A stretch of DNA of 64,000 bases from Fulvia fulva (lineage: Eukaryota > Ascomycota > Dothideomycetes > Mycosphaerellales > Mycosphaerellaceae). The translations under genes were made by a program, and so were the position numbers. Each line of letters opens with the position of its first letter. Positions within the stretch are counted from its first letter, which is position 1. The notes below the pieces were generated by a model that made no database searches, was not told where the DNA came from, and was given only the letters and a program-made list of their open reading frames with translations. Shown here one piece after another: positions 12,853-28,560 of the stretch. The DNA is taken from positions 6,324,001-6,388,000 of the forward strand of contig NC_063013.1 in the NCBI RefSeq assembly GCF_020509005.1, given 5' to 3'.

Positions 12853-13287
12853 GTTAAGCAAATTCTAGACTATAAGAAGAGATAGCCGCAAGGACTAATA
12901 CCGGTAGGAGGCAAATAGCTATATTAGAAAATACTTAGTGAAATACATTAGATATAATAAGCTATCCTATAAAGCTACGAACTAGGTTATCGAGACCGCC
13001 GCCGCCTCCGTAGCCGACTTTTACTATAACTACCTAAGAGCGACTAAGCTACCTAGTTTTTAACTACCTATAGACTAGATACCGAATAAGAATGCTATAG
13101 GTATACGTATAGCGCGCTAACTAGCAAAAGTAGCGATGACTCTAATACTAGTAGAACGAGGCCTTCGGGCTTATAAGAAAGAGAGCGATACGTATAGTCT
13201 AATAGATAATAAGGTGTTTACGAAGACAATAGGAGATATAAGAGGAGAGGAGAGTGCTCCGGAGCGCACTCTAAGAGGGGGGGGTAG
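12853..13287 (+). pseudogene. 3' end of a second Gypsy element (Gypsy B): chromodomain tail and polypurine tract
   Basis: The plus-strand translation opens with ILDYKKR and QGLIPVGGK, a motif seen in chromodomain linkers of fungal Gypsy elements, followed by a heavily interrupted chromodomain and an open tail. It ends in a polypurine tract (AAGAGGGGGGGG) just before an LTR start. The rest of the element is missing to the left; the Copia LTR begins abruptly at 12852, so the Copia most likely inserted here. Confidence 0.65.
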
Positions 13288-13472
13288 TGTCACCGTGCTC
13301 GCGCACATTTACTTGAACCCGCGGGCACGTGCCTAGACCTCGCGCCCGCTGACTAATCCGACTAGCGGCTTGGCGCCCGTATATAACTCTCGCGCCCTCC
13401 GCGCCTCCCTTAGATAGAACATCTATTCGACTTGTACCTTACCCGACCACGTGCTTGTACCTGCTTGTGACA
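13288..13472 (+). repeat. Gypsy B 3' LTR
   Basis: The 185-bp segment begins TGTCACCG and ends TTGTGACA, giving inverted TGTCAC/GTGACA ends, and follows the polypurine tract directly. It contains a TATA-like CGTATATAAC. It shares the TGTCAC start and TATA placement with the Gypsy A LTR but is otherwise different. Confidence 0.8.
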
Positions 13473-14264
13473 GTCTCCCTTATAGATAAGAACATTAGGG
13501 TAGTTATCGTCGATGAAGGCCTCAATCTGAGCAGGGCGTACGCCTATTCGAGACAGACCCTATATCTGACTAAGAACACCGATTGTGTTGTTACGAGAGT
13601 TGGTACGGGCTCTAGGCAATACAATAGGCTCAGAAGGAGGGTGGTTATGCTCTAGATGTTGAGATTGAGAAGGTAGGCGTAACTTATAGGGCCTAGTGAC
13701 TCTTCCATTAACAACAGGTGAATTGAGCTGTGTAGTAACAGCAGTAATCTTCTATAGACATCCACACTTATTAGACCGGTGCTTGCTTGGCTTAGCAGCC
13801 TGTTTGGCTTATGATCGCTTGTTAAGTGAACCCTTACGATGATAGCGTATCTCGAGCCTATATCGATCGCCTCAAGGACTATCGTTGCCTGTCTTCTTCC
13901 ACTTCTGCTTCTTAAGGTCGAAGCCCTATGCAAGAGCCCATCCTAACAGCTATAGCATAAGGTCCTCGAATAAGTCGAAAGTTCTATTGTCTAGTGGTGG
14001 CATCTCTTCAGGCTCCTTCTCTTCATCCACATAGGCAAGCGTAGGAGGACATGATGCTGAGCGGTGTATTCGGACAGGTGTGAAGCCCTTAATAGCCGAG
14101 TTTGAGAGCCTTCGAGATGGGTGTCGAGACGGGTGTCGTATAGGGAATATAGAGGGTGTTGTAGGTGTTGTAACGCGCTGAATCGGACGAGCAGCATCAA
14201 TATCATATAGGAGATCACCCTCATATTGAATTTGAGAGCCTGTGGGCACTATAGTGGGCTCCAT
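13473..14264 (-). pseudogene. MULE-type transposase fragment, cut by Gypsy B
   Basis: The minus strand reads from an ATG at 14264 through a Pro/Ser/Thr-rich leader into DNRTFDLFEDLM and a GWA..GF stretch, then a basic region, a KCGC...K motif, and HNHPPSE followed by SRIGVRPAQI. This order resembles the FAR1-like N-terminal domain of fungal Mutator-like transposases. The first ~100 codons are open; after 13950 stops appear. The frame stops dead at 13473, the first base outside the Gypsy B LTR, so the catalytic part is absent. Family assignment rests on motif memory, not on a search. Confidence 0.62.
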
Positions 14265-15040
14265 GGTGTGTTGTTGTATGTGGTGAGGTGGTGAGAAAGC
14301 AAGAAACGCGTGAATCTCGACACGGGCGCATAAAGCTTTGGTGGGGCTCTCACCAAAATCCCATGCCGAAGCGTCAACACCAACCTCTCGGCAGCACAAC
14401 GTGTTTTTACGCGATATGAGTATGCAGAATATGGAAACAGATAGCTGCAAACACATTGGGAAAAGAATCAAGTTGATATGAGCAATATTGGTGGTGTTGA
14501 TGATAAAAAGTCACTGGGGTGCGGCGAAGCTTGTGGCGCGAAGCTGGCTACTTCGGCGTTGTGCTGACTTCGTGGGGAAGATTCACCTACGGCCGTGTGA
14601 TAGAATAAGCAAGGCTCCCCTGACAAAGAACCACTGATTCCAGAACGACGAGTAGCACATGCTGACGCGATCACCTGGCCGGACGGAAAATGTGGTATAT
14701 TCCCGCATATCTTGCCTATACTGTACTGGGAAATGATTACTATTCTCGGAGGGAGCGTTATGCCCTTGAGAACTTTACACACTGTACAGTGTGCGGTAGA
14801 GTTGTGGCGGCAACGACAATGGTGCTTGATATTACGGACTAAGACCATCAGCGACGGGTATGCCATGTATAAGCACGAAGTAAGAACAATGTCGATGGCT
14901 GGAGATGTCGAGGTAAAACGTATATAAGGATAGGTGGAATGCCACACCAACGATCCATTGAGCACATCATACAGTAATTTCCCATCCCGACCCACGAATC
15001 CCTCAAACCACGCCACCGAACAGACCCTTCGACTGCAACC
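14265..15040. other. Boundary from transposons to single-copy DNA; promoter of the next gene
   Basis: No convincing gene. Base composition returns to normal here. The open frames on both strands lack recognisable motifs and overlap each other. The only clear element is a TATA box before the DPT-repeat gene. No MULE terminal inverted repeat could be confirmed. Confidence 0.6.
14921..14928 (+). promoter_or_regulatory. TATA box of the DPT-repeat secreted protein
   Basis: TATATAAG lies 120 bp upstream of the ATG at 15041. It is a canonical TATA element, in a position fitting a short 5' UTR. Confidence 0.55.
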
Positions 15041-15493
15041 ATGAAATTCCACCTCCTCGCAGCAACCCTCGCCTCCTTCGCCACAGCCCTCCCAGTCCTA
15101 GACAACCCCGTAAGACCCCTCTCACCCCAACCCTGCCTGCCCACACCCCCGAACTCCCCTCCCACCCTCCCCTACCCCACCTCACTAACCACCACGCCCC
15201 CCTAGATCAACGCCCGCGCGCCCCTCCCAGCCGCCGAAGTCGAACGACTCAACGAAGCCATCAACCTCATGAAACGAGGCTCCACCCCTAACCACTCCCC
15301 CCGCCCCGACCACCCCCACGACCCCACCGACTCCACCGACCCCACCGACCCCACCGACCCCACCGACCCCACCGACCCTCACGACCCCATCGACTCCCAC
15401 GACCCCGACTGGTACAAGCACGCAATTGAGGATTATTGGCGGAAGCAAATCGAGGAGTATCTCCGGGTAAGGTCGCAACCACGTACCTCCTAG
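15041..15493 (+). CDS. Small secreted protein with Asp-Pro-Thr repeats
   Basis: Two exons (15041-15109, 15206-15493) join in phase 0 across a 96-bp GTAAGA...CTAG intron to give 118 residues. Residues 1-18 form a typical signal peptide (MKFHLLAATLASFATALP), so the product is probably secreted. Exon 2 encodes a short helix with a Lys-Arg pair (possible Kex2 site), then a run of DPT/DP(H/I)D repeats (15311-15412), then a charged, aromatic tail (DWYKHAIEDYW) with no cysteine. I do not recognise the family. Size and secretion fit a candidate effector or cell-wall protein; function is unknown. It sits between the transposon cluster and KDM4. Confidence 0.6.
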
Positions 15494-16076
15494 ATCAAGG
15501 GCCAGAGAGCACGAGCTAATGGAGGTTGGGATTGCTAGTGCATGTCTGACCCGAAATGTCAAATGGGACGGTTTTGAGGTGGGATACGGATAGACAAGGG
15601 GAAGCAGGGTGGATGGGGCATTAGGATGGATGGAGGCAGAGGGAGACAAGTCGTTCATGGGAGCATTTGGAGGTTTGGAGGCTGGGACGCACGATATGAG
15701 TTATGCGAGCTGTGATGAGGCATATGGAATACGATTGAAGGACTTGAGAGGAATTACACTGATTAGACGTGATGCTACTCATAATCCACATCATGAGGGA
15801 GATAAGACCATTGACACTCTGCTCACATCTATCGCTCTTGCAATCACACCATGGTGGAGAGTCTGTCTGTTCATGCCATGCCTTCTGTCTCTCAAACAAG
15901 AATGTATCAATACAAAACGAAGCCCACTTCAGCTCAGCTCGGCTCAGTGCGGCTCATTGTGCTCATCCCGTACCCCATCAAAGCGTCCACGCCGTGGTAT
16001 TGAGCATCTAAAGCAAAAAGTGTCCCCGACAACCAACCCCGTCCATCCCAGCCCAGTTCCTCATCTTGTCATGTCA
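15494..16076. other. 3' region between convergent genes
   Basis: Probable 3' UTRs of the DPT-repeat gene (plus) and the KDM4 gene (minus). A plus-strand frame at 15609-16118 has no recognisable feature and overlaps the KDM4 end, so I do not call it. Confidence 0.5.
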
Positions 16077-21767
<5,691 letters not shown>

Positions 21768-23216
21768 TCATCGCTTGACTCTTGGTGTAGGCGTCCAGCT
21801 AGCCTTGTCAGCACGTCCAGACCCGAATATACCTCCTTCCCTCCTCGGGGTCCCGATTTTCTGAGCCAGTCTCTGTGCTGCAGGAGTCATGTCACCACTT
21901 TTGCGGATGTTCGCACCGCTGGCGAACTTTGGCGTGGGAGTACATCCAGGTGTGATGCCCAGATCCCGTAACTGATCAAGGCGGCCACCTTTTCTTCGGC
22001 TGGAAACCGCCTTCTCGACCAATCTCAAGTGGAGGTCTTCGCGTTTGCTGCGCTGTGAGATGTTGAATGGATTAGGTCCATCTTCGTCGGCCTTTGGAAG
22101 TAGCTGCTTGACAGCTTCTTGCTCCACAGCATCTGCTTCTTCATCTGACACGGGTATACCGAGCTCACTTGGCGTAGGCTCAGCGTCCACGAAAGCGTAG
22201 CCGTTGACTCTTGGTGTCTCTGCTCCACTGTAGCCGGACTCTGACTGTGTTGCTTTCGGACGACCTGCTATCGCAGCATCAATCGCACTCATTGACGGAC
22301 TCGCAGGGATGATGTCTTCAGGGTTAGGAGCATCCGCACGGAAGCGTGTCGCAGCATACTGCACAGCTTTGGGCGGAGCATTGGATAAAAGCTCTGCCTG
22401 CTGGGCTCTGGTGATAGTCCCATCCTCGACACCGTCCGGACCGAACATGAAGTGATTACGAGGCCCTTGACGATTGCGAAAGCTCTCAACAGACGCCGGC
22501 CGTGCATCCAAGTCCTCCGAGGGGCCTGCAGCTGCTAATGACCGTCTCTCTTCTCCAGCAGCGTTTGTAGTGATCACAGCTGTAGATGTGCTGCCAGTAC
22601 CACCATCTAACAGCTTCTGCTGGTGCTCACGAAATGCTATCTGCCTGGCAGAAGGTATCTTATTGCCCTGGTGAAAGAAGCCATACTTGGCAGCACGTTT
22701 CTCGTTCTGCTTGTCCAGTAGAGCGTTGAAGCTTTCGTTGTCTTCCGAAGTGTACTTTGCCTGGAATGCTCCCAGCGACATATTGACGTCCACTTCTGGC
22801 TTTGTCTCTTCCGCGAAGTGGTCGTTGTCGATCGGTGTTCGGCTTGGAGTGTCGCCGACATATGTTCGAGGTGTGTCGCCGAGTGCAGTACTTCTCCGTG
22901 GCGTGAAGCCTGTGCCTCTGCCCATTCTACGCTGCCCTTCTGGCACGGGTGTCATGACCTGAGTCAACTTCCTGCCTGCTTCACGAATCCAGTCATTGTG
23001 CTTGCTGTCCAACGCGTCCATGTAATCTTGCTGTGCTTCAGTCTCCAATACTCCTGGGAAGAAGTCTCGCGCGATGATGTGCGATATGGCGTCCGAATAC
23101 ACGTCTTCGTCTAGTACTTTCGCTGGTCGTCGCTGTCGCTTCGGCGCTGGAGGCGGTGGCATCAAGGCGGTTTCTGCACTGCGCTTCGCCAGCGCCTGTG
23201 AATCTGATGAGGCCAT
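21768..23216 (-). CDS. Nuclear splicing-associated protein ES2/DGCR14 family
   Basis: A 482-residue intronless ORF. I chose the ATG at 23216 (MASSDSQ) over in-frame sequence extending to 23321 because the conserved part starts soon after. The family signature VLDEDVYSDAISHIIARDFF lies at about 30-50, followed by SLGAFQAKYTSEDNESF, the YGFFHQGNK segment and RNHFMFGPDG. ES2 proteins (S. pombe Bis1, C. elegans ESS-2, human DGCR14) are nuclear and associate with the spliceosome. The C-terminal third contains the usual basic TPTP-rich stretch. It is divergent from the RGG-box gene at 23518, with about 300 bp between starts. Confidence 0.9.
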   Translation of the reverse strand: MASSDSQALAKRSAETALMPPPPAPKRQRRPAKVLDEDVYSDAISHIIARDFFPGVLETEAQQDYMDALDSKHNDWIREAGRKLTQVMTPVPEGQRRMGRGTGFTPRRSTALGDTPRTYVGDTPSRTPIDNDHFAEETKPEVDVNMSLGAFQAKYTSEDNESFNALLDKQNEKRAAKYGFFHQGNKIPSARQIAFREHQQKLLDGGTGSTSTAVITTNAAGEERRSLAAAGPSEDLDARPASVESFRNRQGPRNHFMFGPDGVEDGTITRAQQAELLSNAPPKAVQYAATRFRADAPNPEDIIPASPSMSAIDAAIAGRPKATQSESGYSGAETPRVNGYAFVDAEPTPSELGIPVSDEEADAVEQEAVKQLLPKADEDGPNPFNISQRSKREDLHLRLVEKAVSSRRKGGRLDQLRDLGITPGCTPTPKFASGANIRKSGDMTPAAQRLAQKIGTPRREGGIFGSGRADKASWTPTPRVKR

Positions 23217-23517
23217 GCTGCCCGCCGGCGAATGCTGTGGTCGCTCGCACACGTCGAGGAGAGAAGAGGTGGGGTGTGTGTTGTAGTATAGAAAGATAGC
23301 TGGAGTACCCACATGCCGCAACCCTGGAAGGCCGGGTGAGCTCTTTTGGGTGGTCCACCTGCAGCGTTTGACACTTCCACAAGCACCTTTCCAATTCAGT
23401 CCTCACATCACATCACCCATTCCCCTCCACTCCTCACAGCACAAACTTGCAAGCCCGTATCATCCGATCTTGCTCTACATTCCATCCCTCCCAACACCAA
23501 CCCATCGATACAACGCA

Positions 23518-25199
23518 ATGGCCGCCGCCGCAGTCGAGAACCCAGTGAACGTGCAGGCAGAGTCCAAGTCTGCCCGCAGGAAGAAGGCCAAGGCAGAGGC
23601 TGCAGCAAACGGCACGCATCAATCTACAGCTGCAGTACCAGAGGCAGAGTCCAAGGATGCCTCCGTCGCACCACAAGGAGACGATGCTGGCGACCACCCA
23701 TATCTCAGAGAGTTGCAGAAGCAGATCCGCAACGTCAACAAGAAGCTCACGCTGATGCAGAAGGTGGACTCTATCGTGGCTGAGAACCCAGGTGTGTCGG
23801 TTGAAGACCTCGTCGCACAGCGCAAGATCAACAACGACCAGAAAGCACAGCTGCTCAAGAAGCCTCAGCTCCAGGCTCAGGTGCAGGACCTCACCGAGCG
23901 TTACCAGCACTACCGTTCGTTCGACTCCGAATACCAGACCAAATTCACTAAGCAGCGAGAGGAGCTTTCCTCTCAGCACGAGAAGGCGCTGGAGAAGATC
24001 AAGGAGGAGGCACGTGTGGAGGCACTATCTTCCAGTGCGAGCGAGCTCCGCAAGAAGCTGCTCACCTTCTCCCAGTTTCTGCGTGCTGCAGCTGCTAAGC
24101 GCGCCATCGAAGACGAGACAGACACAGACGAGAGCAGAGCCTTTGAGGGCGCACTGCTGCTCGTGTACGGCGGTGACCAGAAGGCTGTGGAGACGGCAGT
24201 CAACATCATCGAGGGTGCTGGCGAGCGTGTCCCCAGCGTTGAGGGCATCGAGCTGCCAATTACCTGTAAGTCTCTTCACATCTGCTGATGCTTTGCTTAC
24301 GCACGTGCTCGATGTTTGCATCACGTGCTGCATTGCCTATCCTAGCCACACTCGCTAATACGTCCACAGTCGCACAAGTCAAGCAGGCCTCGGTCGGCCA
24401 CGCACCTTTCCAGAACGAAGAGGCCTGGGCTCAAGATGTCGCACAAGCTACGAGCGGACAAGCACCAGCCGAGCTGAGCGATGTGCCAACAGCGACATCC
24501 GATCCTACCATTGCAAACGCCGGCCTCACCGAGCTCGAGGCTCCTCGACAGAATGGTGTTCCTGCCGAGACTCTCACCGAACCTTCATCCGCTGCAGCGA
24601 TCTCATCCGGCGATGCTGGTAACCAGGCTGGCGAGCGCTGGGACACGACTTCAGCTGGCGCCCAGCAGGGTGGTCTTGATGAGAGCTACGAGATCGTTCC
24701 TCGTCCTTCTGAAGAGGTGGATGTCCCCGCTCCAGCGGCAACACAACCACAGAGCACGAGCTGGGCTGATGAGCCAGTACACGAGGCAGCAGCCGGAGTC
24801 GGCAATCAGGCAGGCGAGAGCTGGAACGTGAAGGCACCCGGCGAGCAGACAAACAACAGCCGGGGAGCAGAGCCAGCCGCGGCTAATGGCTGGGCTGAGC
24901 AATCTGAGGCCGCTGCTGCAGCTGATGACGGCTTCTCCGAGGTCCCAGGCCATACTCGCGGCGGTCGAGGAGGTCACCGTGGCCGAGGTGGAGATGGTGG
25001 TGAGTTCCGTGGTCGCGGTGGTCGTGGAGGCGGATTCCGTGGCAACCGTGGCGGCGATGGAGAATTCCGAGGCAGAGGACGTGGGGCCTTCCGCGGAAAT
25101 CGTGGCGGCGAAGGCGAGGGACGCGGTGGACGTGGCGGACGTGGCCGTGGCGGTCCTCGTGGTGGAGGTGCTGAGGGTGGCAATGCTGCGCGCTCGTAG
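23518..25199 (+). CDS. Coiled-coil protein with C-terminal RGG box, probable RNA binder
   Basis: Exons 23518-24265 and 24370-25199 join in phase 1 (GTAAGT...CACAG, 104 bp) to give 525 residues. The N-terminal half begins with a Lys-rich patch, then a long helical region (LRELQKQIRNVNKKL to about residue 200) with a YQTKFTKQREEL core, as in the fungal YAG7-like/Caprin-type dimerisation region. The middle is acidic and Ala/Gln-rich. The last ~75 residues are a dense RGG/RGGRGG box, the classic RNA-binding and methylated-arginine tail. I infer a cytoplasmic RNA-associated role; the exact orthologue is uncertain. The ATG at 23518 is preferred to the upstream extension, which lacks conservation features. 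Confidence 0.75.
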
Positions 25200-25664
25200 G
25201 AAGAGTCGTGGTCTTAGGTACCCTCGTCACTTCATGCTGCCGTAGCTTCGCACTGAAGAGGGGGATGGATTTGAGGACGATGAGCAAATGACCTTTCTTA
25301 CAGCGTTCAAGCATTGCAGCATGGCTATGGTGGGATGATGGGGACTGTACAACGAACGGGAACACCGGAATGTCGATGGGAGCACTTGCCTCGTCTGACG
25401 AACTAGGGCACTGGACTGGCGCTCAAGGCTGGTGAGGTCTTTGTACATTACATGGACGTGAGCTGATGCTCGACGTATGGTTCTATAGACAAACGCACCT
25501 AAAGGTGCCTCGCACCTTCCTGCCATCATTTTGCCGCATGATTCGTACGCTGTCATACTCACAAACTCCTCACGCCCGTCGTCGCCAAAAGCATCGTCCG
25601 CACCGAGCGTATCCTGCCATGCGTCTCATCCAACAGCTGATCGTCGTTACTCTTCGAGAACGAC
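25200..25664. other. 3' region before the accessory tandem family
   Basis: Probable 3' UTRs of two convergent genes. I see no gene here. Confidence 0.5.
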
Positions 25665-26588
25665 TCAACGACCAAGCGCCGGCCTCTTAGCTTTCTTTCC
25701 AGTCTTGACCCCATTACCACCCGCGGTTGGCTGGTTCGAGTTGAGACGACGTCCCGCTGGCTTCATCGCACCCGCACCATGGCCACGGTAAGTCTGTGTA
25801 CGGGCGAAGCCAGTGTCCGTCTGGTCTTCGAAAGCCGAGTCACTGGGTTGTCCGTCACTGATGTAGGTACCCCTGAGAGCGAGATCTACCAGTCGAGCTC
25901 GGTCCTCCTCGTTCTCCTCTTCGTCGTCGAAATCTGAGCTGGAGTATGTGCTGCCCTGGTGTCAGTGTGATCACGTACAAGGCATTAGGTAATTGCGTGA
26001 CTTACTCGTCGATTTTCTCGCCTTGTTCGCGGAGCTTGATGTATTCCTTCAGAGACGCAACTTTCTCCTCTGCGAGCGCGATGCTGATCGTGAGGGTCTT
26101 GATAAGCAGACGCATTGTCTCTACTTCGCAGCTCTTGCAGCATGACAATATCTCACTGTGTTGTTCTTGAGAGTTCAGGGGGCGCACAACGATGGTCTCA
26201 TCTGTGAAAGCGCTGCTATTGAATATTAGCTAGTTCAATAAGAAGGTTATGATACAACACTCACTCGTCAACTTCAGGCCACGTCTCGTGGATCTTCCTC
26301 GCTAGGGTGTTGTTCTCCTTGCGAACTGCTTGTAGGTCGAGGGTGATTTCTTGCAGTGATTGTTCCTGCTCTTCACTTCGGGTTTTGAGCAGTTACCGGC
26401 ATGATTCGCGCTTGCATGCTCCTTCTCTATTCGAGCAGTGAGTCCGCGAACGAGCAGTGAGTCCGCGGACAGTGGTATGGGTAATGTTGTTTTGGCCTGT
26501 CGTTGACATTCTCGCGCTTGACCTCGATTTGCATGGGGCACTTGCTGCGTTCGTGGTATGCTAGACCTCCATCTGAGAGTCTCGCCAT
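25665..26588 (-). pseudogene. Copy A of a tandem Cys-motif/coiled-coil family (disrupted)
   Basis: From the ATG at 26588 the order is a ~35-residue leader, HYPYHC with the spacing C-x4-C-x6-C-x4-C, a coiled coil, a second Cys cluster (CCKSCEVE), a second helix (KEYIKLREQGE), an acidic linker, and the tail RGHGAGAMKPAGRRLNSN. Two clean introns are visible (26264-26216 and 26005-25951). Two lesions break it: a 19-bp duplication (26432-26467) shifting frame, and a TAA at 26393-26395 just after the first Cys motif, where copies B and C read through with sense codons. Unrecognised family; no function can be assigned. The two Cys clusters suggest metal binding. Confidence 0.6.
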
Positions 26589-27178
26589 GGTGTCTTCGAG
26601 ATGCTGGTGCTTGACGGCGAGGGTGGGGTTACCATGTGACTGGAAAATGAGTGTTACTTTTGTCAATGTAAAAATGTGCTGTTGGCGGTTGTGAACCTCC
26701 AAAGGTACGCGTAGCGGAGTGGAGCTCTCTACCAACCCTTCTAGACTGCAAAGTAGCGTGCGATCCACGCTACCGCTACCCGACGTACAGTGCTTATTAT
26801 ACGACGACATAGGCGTTAGCGACGAGTATATGTTTGCGAGTTCGCCAACAGGCACAGTACGGTAGGTCACGTGACCCTAAAACTTGAAAGTTGACCAATT
26901 AGAGCGGGCGCCAAGGCTAGTTGAGGGCTGGTATACAGTAGAGCTTCACTCCCTCGCTGACGCCTCACCTACGTACTCGCAAGCTCGTACTCCGGTGTGG
27001 CTAGCGCTCGGTCGCTACGCTCAAACAGTGAGGGCTGTCTCGACGCCACGCATCCCTGCGGGCCGCTAACGGTCGCTGTTGGCGTCTGGACTGCAGCATA
27101 GTCCGACAGCATGGTAGACAAACTGGATTTCAGAGCTCACCTCGATGACATGCCTTCGTATCCTCCTTTCTTCACCTC
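26589..27178. other. Spacer between copies A and B
   Basis: Presumed promoter of copy A and 3' flank of copy B. The open frame at 26884-27069 and the upstream extension of copy A have no recognisable content. Confidence 0.4.
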
Positions 27179-27256
27179 TCAACGACGGAGCGCCATCTTC
27201 TTCGCCTTCTTGCCCGTCTTCATAGTCCAGCCTGCTTCGTCCCCAGTCACCTTTGG

Positions 27257-28264
27257 TCATGCGGAGTTCAGGCGACGACCAGCTGGCTTGAGTGCTCCAG
27301 CACCATGACCACGGTAGCCATCGGTGCGGCTGAATCCATTGTTCTGGATTGCACTGTCTAGTATCAGCATCCTGAAATCGAGAGTATGGTGCATGCTTAC
27401 AGCCTCCGACTCAGCTCAGCCTCAGCTTCGCGGCTGGCCTCCTCTTCTGCGAAGATTCTTCGGACTTGTTCAATCCGTTCAACCTCCTCGTCCCTTGTGC
27501 GTTCTGCGCCTCGAGAATCTGGCTGGTATCTCCATCCAGTATTGCCGATGTAGTGAGTGAGCGTAGCTTTCGGCTGCTTCGTAGGAGCTTTGGGGGCACC
27601 TGCCTGGCGGTCAAGCTCAAGAAACTTGACGGTCTGCCTCTGTGCTTCCTGGGCCGTCTCTGGTGCAGCCGATCTAGCCCTGGAACAGATCAGAGATGTA
27701 TATTGAGCTGTCGAGCGCAGTGATTACCGGTGACGTGCTTCGCCCTGCTCACGAAGCTGCACATATTCTTGCAGCTCGTGAACCTTCTCCCTCCAAAGAG
27801 CTACTTTGCGCCTGAGCAACACCTGGAGGCGGCGCGTGCCCTCGACTTCACAGCTCAGGCATGAACATCGCAGAAACTCCCATCGAGTAATTGTTCGCTC
27901 GCCCTCGCACTCCAGTCTGGCGCACATTGGTCTCGAAATTCTCTTCAGGGCAGAGATATTCTTACGGGACCTTCAGAACCCATCTATTGACGATTTGATC
28001 GGCGAGCATCTTCAAACGCACGTGCACTGTCAGATCCAGGCGTGAAAGCTCTACGCTGAGCTGCTTTTTGCGCTCGGCTAGGCTTTGCAGGCAATGAGGC
28101 TCCTCGCAGGCTTCCGCAAGGTCAGTGCAGTGAGGTTGTTTGCAGTCGCACGGGTAGTGCGTGGCGAGATCATGCTCCGAGGCAGAGCGCGGGAATGGCA
28201 GTCTCGTCAACGAGAAGAGGTCGCCACCACCCGTCAGTCCTAGACCACTTCCTATGCTTGCCAT
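27257..28264 (-). CDS. Copy B of the tandem Cys-motif/coiled-coil family (possibly degenerate)
   Basis: The ATG at 28264 gives a leader that places HYPCDC at the same distance (35 residues) as in copy A, supporting both starts. The first motif again has C-x4-C-x6-C-x4-C spacing. Then come a coiled coil, a second cluster (CSCLSCEVE), a helix (HELQEYVQLREQGE), a charged region and the tail YRGHGAGALKPAGRRLNSA. The frame ends in TGA at 27257-27259, yet the following sequence still matches the copy A tail (KTGKKAKK..AL.R) up to 27179, so TGA looks like a lost Arg codon. Two of the apparent introns would be only about 29-34 bp, unusually short, so the gene may be broken or the splice model wrong. 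Confidence 0.5.
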
Positions 28265-28560
28265 TCCGACCTGTGCTGTGAACTCCCGAAGTTGTTCTTC
28301 GGGAGATTAAATGAGAGCAGCGGAACTTCAGGAAATTGATGCACACTGGCCGAAGAGCCCCACCAAGACTACATTAGCGGCGGGATTTCCCAGTGCATGT
28401 GACAGCTACCGGTTTGCTTGTCACCGGGTCTACAATGTCCTGATCCATCATCCCGGACTGTGTCGTTTGCTAATCCTCAGGTATTGACATGGCCCTGTGC
28501 CAAGCACGAACAAGTTGACACCGTCCTCAGGTCTCCACACTGTTCGAGATCCTCCGATGC

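Noticed and set aside
14468..15052. 194-codon minus-strand frame
   Set aside because: No motif, overlaps the promoter and start of the DPT-repeat gene, and competes with several equally long frames.
15461..15493. GTAAGG...CTCCTAG as a second intron of the DPT-repeat gene
   Set aside because: It would be only about 27 bp, well below a workable fungal intron, and the TAG serves as the stop codon.
15185..15658. Minus-strand frame with Gly-Gly-Val repeats
   Set aside because: It is the reverse reading of the DPT repeat (ACCGACCCC units) in the secreted protein gene, which has a signal peptide and clean splice sites.
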